Origin: Salarias fasciatus
Lineage: Eukaryota; Chordata; Actinopteri; Blenniiformes; Blenniidae
DNA length: 64,000 nt
NCBI RefSeq assembly: GCF_902148845.1
Contig: NC_043746.1
Coordinates: 7,229,555-7,293,554, forward strand
Reading direction: 5' to 3'
Position numbers and translations under genes: made by a program. Positions 43,403-58,700 of this stretch are shown here, piece after piece (position 1 is the first letter of the stretch; each line of letters starts with the position of its first letter). A model generated the notes under the pieces. That model ran no database searches, had not been told where the DNA came from, and saw only the letters and a list, made by a program, of their open reading frames with translations.

Positions 43403-46400
43403 ATGGCAACCACGCTGGTAAGCCTAATTTTCCGTCTGATGTCCGTTATGCGCCTTTTTTTACACCCAAAGTGTCTCACACACACGTCATGGGCGTTCAA
43501 TCGTGATCAGAATGTCGTTATTTTCTCAACAGAATTTCAGGACCCACGTAGACCAGTCATGCAGATATTCAGAAGAATTCGTCAACATTTACTACGATTG
43601 CATGGATAAAAAAAGGAGGGTGAGTGGCTTTAGTTTTCCAACACATTCTGTTCATATCCTATTGATCATATTGTCTTTCCAATGCACTTGATATGACTTG
43701 GTTTGACTCCAACTTTAGAGGCTCATTAAGGGTGAAGAAGGCACAATACTCCCTGGACAGGACCCGTCCATCACAGGACTGAGACAGACAGGCAGAGGGA
43801 GACAGAATGCTGCACATACTTACATTCTCACCTCCAGGACATTTCGATGCACAGTTTAACTTCAAAAGCATAAAACTGCAGTATAACAGCCTTGTGTCAT
43901 TATATTCACATTATTAATATGTATTTATTAGGAATCCATATCATCCTTCTTTTGTACAGCTTAATTTCTGTGTAGGGTCGCAGGGTGCTGGAGCCAATCC
44001 CAGTTTACTAAAGGTGAGGGTATGGTGCGCCCTGAACAGGTCTCCTACCACACATACTCACTTTCACACCGAGGGACAATTTAGGGTCCTCGATTAACCT
44101 CACACGTATGTTTTTTTTGGACTGTATGGAGATAATTTTGTGTCTTTATTATTCAATCAATCAAAAAAGGTTTTGCAAACAAAAAAGAGAGTTGAGACCA
44201 AAAAACATAAAGTTGCAATCAAAAAATAAAAGTTCAATCAAATAGAATAAATCTGAGAACAAAATTATTTAAGTGGCAACCCCACCAAATTTTTTTTGAC
44301 ATCAAAACAGAAAAAAGCTTTGGTTTTGAATTGTGAAGTTTTGCTTGCAAGCTCAAAAGTTTTGGTTTTGAATTAAAAAGTTTTGGTTGCAAATTCAAAA
44401 GTTTTGGTTACGAATCCAAAAGTTTTGGTTGCGAATCCAAAAGTTTTGCTTGCGAATCTGACTGAACCCAGTGGGCGGGGCCAACACTAGTGGAAGAGAG
44501 AAGAGCTCCTATTGGTCGCTTTGACCTCGCTCCTCCACCGCCTGTCTCCGCGCTGTTGCTGCTGCTTCCGCATTGGTAAAGGCCAGTAGACATTGCAGGC
44601 TTTTTTCAATCTTCCCCGATTCAGAGACCACACACTGGAAGACAACAGAGGACAGATCGCACCAGATCTTCCTCTCCTGATCTTCTAGCGTGTGGTGTCC
44701 TGTGGAACACACGAGAAGATTGTTCATTAGAGAATCGGCTCCTCGCTCTTCAAAATCTCGCGGAGTCAAACTTGATTTTGAGCGTTTTCCCTTCAGTCCT
44801 GTGTTTACATTCATCTCCACTATTAATAATAAGCGGAGAGCTTATTCCCTCACGTCATTCATTCATATTGGCTCAGTTCTTTCAGAGCACCCCCCCCCCC
44901 CCCCCCCCCCCCCATCCCGTTCGCGCGCAGCACGGAGTGTTTACTGTCAGAAAGTTTAAATGTTCCAGTATAGACGAGGGGAACATATGTAGTTTGACAT
45001 CATTTTCTTATCATGTACCCCGTATTTGATAATAATTTAGCTCATTCATGTGTGTTTATTTCTTTTTTTTACGTTTCACTCCAGAGAGAAACAGTATAGA
45101 AATAAGTTATCGCAATCTGTGACGGACAAGCTACTTTTTAAAAAAATCATCATTTTTTGTCCCCAGATCGAATGGTTTAGACCAAAATTAAAATGCATTG
45201 ATTAGGAAAAAGTTTCATTATACGTCCAAGTCCTCAGAAAGTTGTTTTTGCAATTCTTTCGTGATGGTTAATAATGGAGATGAATTGAAACATTGGGATT
45301 ATTGCAGGACTGGCGAGCTGCAGATGAGTGAACCAGATCTGGGTTTGGGTCTGAATGAAATACAGTTCATCCAGGAGCGACACAGTTATTGAGGAATAAC
45401 CTCTCGTTTTCTGCACTACTTAGCTTTTCTGTTTCACTGTCATATAGTGAATATATTTCAAAGACATATATTCATGTCTCCAGCTCTGACAGCTGAGAGG
45501 GGATTTTTTTTCAACACCTCAGCAAAACGGAACTGTTCGGCCAATCAGGGAGCTTTATTCTGAGGGTGTGGACAGGTCGGCTCTGAGCTGATGGTCTAGC
45601 AGGGCACCACACACCACAGGATTTGCGAACGGAAATATTAAACATGTTCATTATCTACGATCTCGGCTTCCAACGCCTCCCGAGCGGCTCCGATTGGAAA
45701 AAAAAAAAAAAAAAACCTCTCGGAACACACCGCACACTACAGGAAGATCGGACCCGAACTCATTTACATACTCCTGACAATCAGACCTTTGGCATCATTC
45801 GGGAGGAGAAAACCGGGACAAAATTCGGCCCATGGTTGGGCATGGATAACTGCCAATAATCCTGTAATATCTACTGGCCTTTACCAATGCGGAAGCAGCA
45901 GCAACAGCGCGGAGACAGGCGGTGGAGGAGCGAGGTCAAAGCGACCAATAGGAGCTCTTCTCTCTTCCACTAGTGTTGGCCCCGCCCACTGGGTTCAGTC
46001 AGATTCGCAAGCAAAACTTTTGGATTCGCAACCAAAACTTTTGGATTCGTAACCAAAACTTTTGAATTTGCAACCAAAACTTTTTAATTCAAAACCAAAA
46101 CTTTTGAGCTTGCAAGCAAAACTTCACAATTCAAAACCAAAGCTTTTTTCTGTTTTGATGTCAAAAAAAATTTGGTGGGGTTGCCACTTAAATAATTTTG
46201 TTCTTAGATTTATTCTATTTGATTGAACTTTTATTTTTTGATTGCAACTTTATGTTTTTTGGTCTCAACTCTCTTTTTTGTTTGCAAAACCTTTTTTGAT
46301 TGATTGAATAATAAAGACACAAAATTATCTCCATAGTGACTGTGGAAGGAAACTGGAGTACCTGGAGGAAACCCATGCACACTCAGAGAGACCATGCAGA

Positions 46401-48745
46401 CTCCCTGCAGAAATATGCAGCCAGTCTTTGGACCCATTATTTTCTCTCTATGAAGGGAGAGCACTACCCCTGTGCCGATACAGACATTGTGGGAATATTT
46501 CAGTGAGAACCAGTAGACTTCATTCTGATCTGATTCAAATACAGTACAGTACTGCTGATAAGAGGACATTCTGTTTTGTAAAGTACTGTAGTGATTAGAT
46601 CCTCCTGCGTCACAGTGAAAATCACCCGAGCGTGGTTCTGAGCTGGGGGGTTCTGTGCATGTTCTCCTTCTGCATGCTGGATCCATGCATGTGTTCTATC
46701 ATGACGTGTTTGAGGTGTGGGTGGGTGTGTGTGTCTCATTGTGTTTACCCTGGGGTGCACTTGGTATGCAGCAGTACAAAAGATGGACGTTTTTTCTTTT
46801 TTTTCTGTCCATATGACCTTGCTCTTGAGCTGGTAGTTTCATGGAAAAAGTGTAACAAAGTAATATATTAATCATTAGTTTATCTGCATAGCTCAGATTT
46901 TACAAGGAGCATCTCTGTGATGCACAGTGCCAGCGGTGCTGTGATAAAAGCAAAGCAGATCACACTGTTCTGATTACACAAACCATTTTATTTGCTGATA
47001 TTTTATGTAGACTACTGCTTGTTCTTTCCAGTATTCATTGAATTTTCTCAAAATGAGCTCACAAGAAATCACACAGACACAAATTCTGACCAAAGCAGAG
47101 TATGAGGACACTTTGTGGGAAAGAGGAAGTCATACATAATACATGATCCATTGTCTTTGCCAGTTTGTAAACAGTATATTACATATTCAGTTGCTGCCTC
47201 AGTGCATGCTATTTGCCACTTCGATGGTCATGGCTGGTTCTTCTGTATCAAATCTATCGAGGCAAAATGTAAAAACGGGCACATTTTAAACTTTTTATCT
47301 GTTATTTTCTATTAAAAGTCATTGTTTTTATTCCTAATATTTTCCTGAAACCAAAGAACTTTGCCATTTATTAGTTACAACTATTCAAAGATTAAGGCTG
47401 TTGGATTACCATTCTAATTGTTGACAGAGATGTTTGGAAAATGTTTCAAAGACTCAACCCATATACGGTTATATGTCATTTAAAAGTGAAATAATGAGGC
47501 AGAGGGTTGCTGTGGCGACCCTCTGTAAGGGAGCCGCTGATGCGACTCTCATCTCTCTCTAGTTTGTCTGTTCGTCATGCTGTAGGATGAAGGCAACACT
47601 TTTTATTCCTTCATGTTTTCAAAAGAAAGAAAGAAAACAAACTGAACCTTGAACTTTGTGTTGCAGAACTTGACCCGGCTCTACCTCGACAAGGCCACCT
47701 TGGTGTGGAACGGGAACGCCGTGTCTGGACAGGATGCTCTGGGGGAGTTTTTTGAGTCGCTGCCCTCGAGCGAATTCAAAGTGCATATACTGGACTGTCA
47801 GCCTGTTCATGGTGATTATGATTATTATTATTACTATATGCAATTTTTTCCACTTTGAGCTGTTTAAAAAGTAATGGTTATGGATATACACTTATCAGGT
47901 GACAAGTGTCTGGATGATGAGAGAAATTCTATAGAATTTTTAGACCGCTTCTGTTGCAAAATCTGCCAGAATAGAGATTTACCGGACCTGGATGTAGTGC
48001 TCTTTAAATAATATTCTTACCATCAAACATCGTCAACGGGATTGCAAGTACAAAGTGTTCAGCGCTCAGAGACTTGGCCAAGTAATATCCAAAGACTTGC
48101 CAAATATTTTTCATGAACATGGGCCAAACTGTTTCAGGATGAAGATAGGCTCATAGTTTACTCTCAAACTGCCGGGTTCCCAAACACACTTCTTCAGCAG
48201 CATGTCAGGACGAAGTGTGTGTCTTAGAGAAAGACCATGTTGTATTTTTTTGGGAGGAAATGGTCCATCACATGCATTAAAGTGCTCTACTATGTGGTGA
48301 ACCAGTAAAAGCCTTGAAGATGATGGAATAATGGTGCATCTCCATTCCCCGCCTGACTTGGCGCTTATTGAGAAGTGGTTTTTCCTTTTTGAAGGAGCAG
48401 ACACCTCTCTGATAAAGTGTGGATGTCCTTACGCCGGAACTCCACATTTTGGATTGACTGAAAGCACTGGAGCTGTTCAGTAAAACTTATTCTCAGAAAC
48501 ACCGGATGTGCTGGTCAGTTTGCTGAATCATCAGTGAATCTTTCTCTCATTCATTCACAGAACAAGCGACTCAAGGCCAAACGACGCTGCTGGTGGTGAC
48601 CGGCGGCACCGTAACGTTCGAGGGAAACAAAGAACGTTTCTTCAACCAGAACTTTCTGCTCACAGCTCAGGCCTCGCCCAACAATGATCAGCCTGTTTGG
48701 AAGATCGCGAGTGACTGTTTCCGATTTCAAGACTGGAATAGCTGA
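43403..48745 (+). CDS. nxt2: NTF2-related mRNA export factor (NXT2)
   Basis: NXT proteins pair with NXF1 (TAP) and aid export of mRNA through nuclear pores. Four coding exons: 43403-43417, 43533-43619, 47667-47811, 48561-48745, giving 432 nt and 143 codons (human 142). Exon 1 encodes only MATTL, joined to [16 protein letters not shown], which matches human [21 protein letters not shown]. Core NTF2-fold motifs are present: [50 protein letters not shown] and [14 protein letters not shown] at the end. An open frame at 43503-43691 seems to start further in, but its first codons are intron. The 4.0-kb intron 2 contains the long-inverted-repeat element. Confidence 0.95.
43715..43860. repeat. Old interspersed repeat scrap
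   Basis: The stretch with CTCCCTGGACAGGACCCGTC and CATCACAGGACTGAGACAGA resembles part of the same common fish repeat seen at 43955-44124, here as a separate, decayed piece in nxt2 intron 2. Confidence 0.4.
43955..44124 (+). repeat. Old interspersed repeat, left half
   Basis: It contains GGGTCGCAGGGTGCTGGAGC, CCCTGAACAGGTCTCC, GGGACAATTTAGGGTC and ends TTTGGACTG. This order matches a repeat I remember as widespread in teleost genomes. It is interrupted at its 3' side by the long-inverted-repeat element and resumes at 46336. I do not know its class with confidence. Confidence 0.6.
44125..44599 (+). repeat. Left inverted arm of the 2.2-kb element
   Basis: From the outside in, the arm has an AT-rich part (44125-44315), about six tandem units of roughly 21 bp with core AAAAGTTTTGGTT (44316-44458), then a GC-richer part with a GC box GGGCGGGG (44473-44480) and an inverted CCAAT box ATTGG (44511-44515). 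Confidence 0.9.
44890..44913. repeat. C homopolymer tract (24)
   Basis: An uninterrupted C24 run in the spacer of the long-inverted-repeat element. Its length is likely to be polymorphic or affected by sequencing error. Confidence 0.85.
45861..46335 (-). repeat. Right inverted arm of the 2.2-kb element
   Basis: This is the mirror image of the left arm. Its CCAAT box is at 45945-45949, its GC box at 45980-45987 and its 21-bp repeats at 46002-46144. It differs from the left arm near its inner edge (two positions) and at one base in the AT-rich part. Confidence 0.9.
46336..46480 (+). repeat. Old interspersed repeat, right half
   Basis: It continues the repeat broken at 44124: GACTGTGGAAGGAAACTGGA, GTACCTGGAGGAAACCCATG, CATGCAGACTCCCTGC, then GGGAGAGCACTACC. 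The two halves together give one copy with the younger element inside. Confidence 0.6.
46481..47666 (+). other. nxt2: Remainder of nxt2 intron 2
   Basis: AT-rich intron sequence. I see no coding exon and no element with clear ends. Confidence 0.5.
47812..48560 (+). other. nxt2: nxt2 intron 3
   Basis: A 749-bp intron between the last two coding exons, with nothing recognisable inside. A short ATT array lies at 47818-47833. Confidence 0.5.
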
Positions 48746-48823
48746 AGCCCCGTCACCTTTCCTCTGACTCACCCCCCACCACAAATGTACTTTTTCATGG
48801 TTTTGTTCTTTTTTTTTTTTTGC

Positions 48824-48829
48824 AATAAA
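48824..48829 (+). terminator. nxt2: nxt2 poly(A) signal
   Basis: A perfect AATAAA lies 78 bp after the nxt2 stop codon, giving a very short 3' UTR with cleavage expected near 48840-48855. Confidence 0.8.
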
Positions 48830-48860
48830 ACTGTCTGACCACAATGAATACGAAAATGTT

Positions 48861-48866
48861 TTTATT
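48861..48866 (-). terminator. acsl4: acsl4 poly(A) signal
   Basis: A perfect AATAAA on the minus strand lies just beyond the nxt2 signal. Cleavage is expected near 48850-48835, so the acsl4 and nxt2 transcripts would meet or overlap by a few bases. Confidence 0.65.
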
Positions 48867-50024
48867 TCTTTGAAATGCTCAACAAGGCATGTGACCATGG
48901 TGGAGTCATAAATACAAATAGGCTCATCAAACAACTGTAAAGTGGCTGTCATTGTCCGTGTCCTCCGAGTTTCCACAATGCAAATCCATCAACACGACAA
49001 TACTTGGAAAAATACATAGAAAACACTCCTATATTATTAAAATGAACGACGGAAGTTCTGATAAAACGCCTTGATACCAAATCATACACGGATCCATCAA
49101 CTGAGGTAAAGAACGCACAGTATTACAGTATGCTAGTTTCCAACTAGAGCTAAGAAGAGTTTTTGAAGGTAAGCATGCTCCATCTTTAATAAATAAGGTG
49201 CCCACAAGAATTTTGACAGAAGTGGTTTCGTTTCTGCACAAGTAACCAACTAGTTGACATTTTCATATATCTTAAAACATCTGCTGAGCTTCCTGAGTCG
49301 TTGAGTTTTAGACAGTTTGGTCTTCCTTTCTGAATTAATCATTACAGTAACAAAAGCATAAATAAACCATACTCCGTGAGGGGGCGTTAAAAAAAAAAAA
49401 AAAAAAGAGTGGATAAACAGACATGGTCATTGATCCGTGTCTATACAACTGTGGCTGGAAGAGGTTTTTCTCCTTAAATATCAAGTAAACGTCTCATGGC
49501 AGTTTAGTTTTTTTTTTTTTTTCCTTTTCCCTAGTTGCTGCTTACTTCTGCTCGACTAAACAAGTACTGCAGACTGAAGGCACAGTAACATCTGTACTCC
49601 GCTTTTACAAAAGAGCGTAACAAGCCTCCGCGGCGACGACGCTTGCAAACATCTACATGGGAAGTAACAGCAACGCATCAGCAGCGAGTGAACGGCGGTC
49701 AAGTTTTCGCCAACTTGGAGGAGTGCCAGCAGGTTTCGGTGGATGGCAACGCGGCGCTGTGACGGTCACACAAACACGCCTTTCTTTTTCGGATGGGAGT
49801 CGCCACCTTTAGTGCATCTCTTTGACAATCAGAAAGTTGTTACAAACACATGAAAGAAGCAGCACGTTTGGCTCCAACAGCTACAACTACCTACAGTTTC
49901 AGCTTTTCCTCCTTTGAGAGCCTGCGGTACACAAAATGACCTAAACCTGGGTACCAGGACAAGTATTTACATATCAAAACAGTGGTTGTGATCAGAAAGA
50001 CATCCCGGGTGAAAGTGGCGCAAG
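48867..50024 (-). other. acsl4: acsl4 3' UTR
   Basis: The 1.16 kb after the acsl4 stop codon, running to the AATAAA at 48866-48861. It contains A tracts at 49389-49406 and a T tract at 49508-49522 (plus strand). No separate gene is visible. Confidence 0.6.
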
Positions 50025-55817
<5,793 letters not shown>

Positions 55818-58546
55818 AATGTTCCCAGGAAGAGTTTGTGTGAGCAGAACAGGTTTTTTTTTGTTTGTTTGTTTTTTTAAAAAGAGTTTCGTTTGCGAGA
55901 TGAATTCGTCAGAAAAAGAAATGCCCCTGTGTGAGGCTGTTCTGATCAATCCGCTGTTTCCCAACTGTTTTGCCTAAATTTGAAAGAGAAAAAACAGTTG
56001 AAATTAACTTAAAAAAAAAAAGAAGACAAAATTCTCTCTTTGTGAATCAGAAGTGAGCCACTTGCTGCTGCAATCACCAAACTAACTCTTCTTTTACCCA
56101 ACCTTCCTTGTCATTCCCATTCACTTCAGTGGATCTGTGAATTCTTAGTGCTGGGTTTTATCTGCAGCTCCTGAGGAACACGCCCTTCACCAACACAAGG
56201 CCCCTCCCTTGTGTTCAAACACCTGTCGGCATTCTGGCAATAAAAGAGGGGTTGTTCTAAAAAGGTCACACAGGGATGAAGCCGGGCAGGCCCCTCTGAC
56301 CGGGCAGTCTGTCATCCGCTGGCCACACCCCTGCGAGTTATGTCGAAGAGGATCGAGCCGCAGACGACCAATGACAGTACTCTTGAGGCTCACCCCACTC
56401 GGTGGTCAGTGAAAGGCCACTTTAGGTCAAGCAAAGCTCACAAATGACCCCACAGTGCAGGGTGGGTGAAGGACTTCCTAACTAAACACTATCATTGGGG
56501 GAAAAACAGCATCATCACCCTGGACAATGTTTCTCAAGCAACAGCAAGCAAGTGCAAGACAAGGAATGCAAACACATATTGGGAAACTTAGTAATTGTAG
56601 CTTGCGGATGTCGGGGATTGTGCAGAATCAAAAATCAAATTACAAAACAGACAAAAGAAACATAAGCTTTTGTGTTTTCACACTGTATTTGTAATGAAGA
56701 CAGATCGTATCTCTTAAACAGAGAAGGTTATAACACAAGAGATGAAATGCAAATGAAGATTTCTCTTATCACAACCATCAGAGTGATATTTATACTCTAA
56801 GAACAACACCAAATTGTTCTGAATGTTTGCTGGGATGAGTTGAGGGGTTTAATCTGAAAATCAGATGCAAAGACTAACTGGAAATCCAGATTTAGAACAA
56901 CAGGACTCCTGGGATTTTTATATAATAAAAAATACTAAACTGATCCTATGGCTTTTATCAGCCCCAAAGATAAAGTCTTTTCTTAATTACTTTATGTGCT
57001 GATGATAATGTGGAAAGTACAAAAAGATTACATGGATTCACTGGCTGCAATTATTCAGTCGGTAGCAGATTTGGATGTTTGCTTCTTCTCCTAGGCGATC
57101 AAGCAAGTGTGTTTTCAGGTACTGCTTGTTTGGGAAAGGCTGTGTGAATCTGCTGTAAGAAAACAGGTGTGCGATTGCACCTGGGTGTCGAGATGGTAAC
57201 GTTTAATTTAGGATCTGGAGGCGAGCTCTCAGCAGACATGAGCTTTTTCCTTTTGTTTTTTTAAATATATCAGGAGCATTGTGTAATGGATCATTCAAGA
57301 GGTCAAATCCCAAAATCTAATTATTGGATTCCACCATAACTGGACGACAATCCAGATCTATGATAACTACATTCCTGTGAATTTCGAAGCGTCTCCAGTG
57401 GGGCCATTACTTTTTGGACTGCAGTCCATCTTGAGGTGAAGCCATTAGCTGAACATAGATGCTTTACATCCAGAGAAGATATCAACAGTTCAGCCAGAAG
57501 GTAAAGGTATTAGATTTACTTGTTTTCAGATTTTACGGTGAAATGAAGAGGTGAAGTGAAGAGTGTGTTTGAAGCGCTGCTTCTTAGAGAGAGGCTGTGT
57601 GTATTTATTTGTGGAAACAGGTGGGTGGTGGGATGATATAGGGTAGCTCCAAGGATAAAAGCATTTCCTCCCATAAATATTCAATTTGTACAACAAATTG
57701 TTTCTCTTTACCTGAGATTTCTGTGGAATTATTCTTATATATTGTGTGGAAACTCAAAGAAAAGGGTAGTTACATCAATATGAAGTAAAATCCAGGAACA
57801 GGCTGTACCTGGCCTGAAGCAGTGATTCACAGGAGGTGAATCATGTCTAAGTACGTCAACCATGTCTGTATATCTTAACTTAAGATCCTGGCTGCAGTCC
57901 CGGCGATAAGGTGCTGATAATGACGCGCGTTATCCGGAATTTTGTGCAATAGCAGGACTTGAGGTGTAAACTTCGAATGATGGATGTTTCGGTAGGACCA
58001 CACGCTTTTATCTCCGGGTGAAACAGCGCGTGCTCATCATTTTAGTGACAACAAGCGCTTTTCGGCGCAAATACAACATATCGCTCTGATGAGGATGATA
58101 AACATAATGTACCAGCACGGATTTTATTCATTAAAGTAGCAGAGAATGCTACGAATTAGCATTTTAAACGGCGAAACGCTCCAGTTCAACGCGTTAACCG
58201 ACATCACATAACAATAACACCGCTTTGGAAGCATCATTCTAAATCAAGACCTCCTAATATGGGGGAGTGATCTCAATAAAATGAGGCGTCTGTTTTGTCC
58301 CACATTAGCCCCGAAAGCGGGATGTCCGCCTAAAATGATGACAAAAAGCCGCCACACGCCGCCGCTCCTGCTCAAACCCGTCGGCAAGTTAATTAGCCGC
58401 CAAGGATGTAGCTAAACCCATTCAACATCACCCTCTGAACAAATCAACCCGACACGAATCAGCAAAGGGATCAAAGCTGTAATAAGATTAGAGTAGGGCG
58501 CCAGAGAGTGATACCATGCTTAACTGGCAAGCTGGAAGGCTTTCTT
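55818..58546 (-). other. acsl4: acsl4 5' UTR and first intron
   Basis: About 156 nt of 5' UTR precede the start codon if the acceptor TTTAG at 55975-55974 is used. The remainder up to the donor at 58548-58547 is a 2.6-kb AT-rich intron with no coding exon or transposon ends that I can support. Confidence 0.55.
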
Positions 58547-58548
58547 AC

Positions 58549-58700
58549 CTCGATAGGAGGAAGGGAAACCCGGTCAGTCGTGTCTCAGCTCAGAAATGAC
58601 CGACAGTTACCTTTTCTGTGAGGCTAGAAACCCGGAACAACTACGTCATCTGAGTCCATATTTCTCAACCAATCAGAAGCCGAGGCTGGTTACGTTTTTT
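58549..58700 (-). promoter_or_regulatory. acsl4: acsl4 untranslated first exon and promoter
   Basis: On the minus strand the sequence CTATCGAG followed by GTAAGAAA forms a good donor at 58549/58548. Upstream lie a CRE-like TGACGTAG near 58640-58650 and an inverted CCAAT box (CCAATCAGA on plus) near 58669. The start site is inferred to lie at about 58600-58640. Confidence 0.5.

Larger units (their letters stand above)
44125..46335. mobile_element. 2.2-kb element with 475-bp inverted ends (MULE- or foldback-like)
   Basis: The arms at 44125-44599 and 45861-46335 are reverse complements of equal length (475 bp) that I could separate at only about three positions. The outer ends read TATGGAGATAATTTTG. 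The 1261-bp spacer has a C24 tract (44890-44913) and no recognisable transposase or host gene. The element splits an older repeat whose halves flank it. Next to the ends, GACTG occurs on both sides (left immediately adjacent, right two bases out), a possible but imperfect target duplication of 7-9 bp. Long arms and a 7-9 bp duplication would suit Mutator-like, foldback or other rare fish DNA transposons. The superfamily is undecided. The very high arm identity points to recent insertion or arm conversion. Confidence 0.85.

Noticed and set aside
43503-43532. Possible nxt2 start inside MSLFSQQ at 43512
   Set aside because: A GTAAG donor after ATGGCAACCACGCTG at 43403-43417 and a TTTTCTCAACAG acceptor at 43532 give MATTL joined to NFRTHVDQ, which matches human NXT2 far better.
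44408-46052. Two identical 61-residue open frames at 44408-44593 and 45789-46052
   Set aside because: They are the same sequence in the two inverted arms of the transposon, not a duplicated gene.
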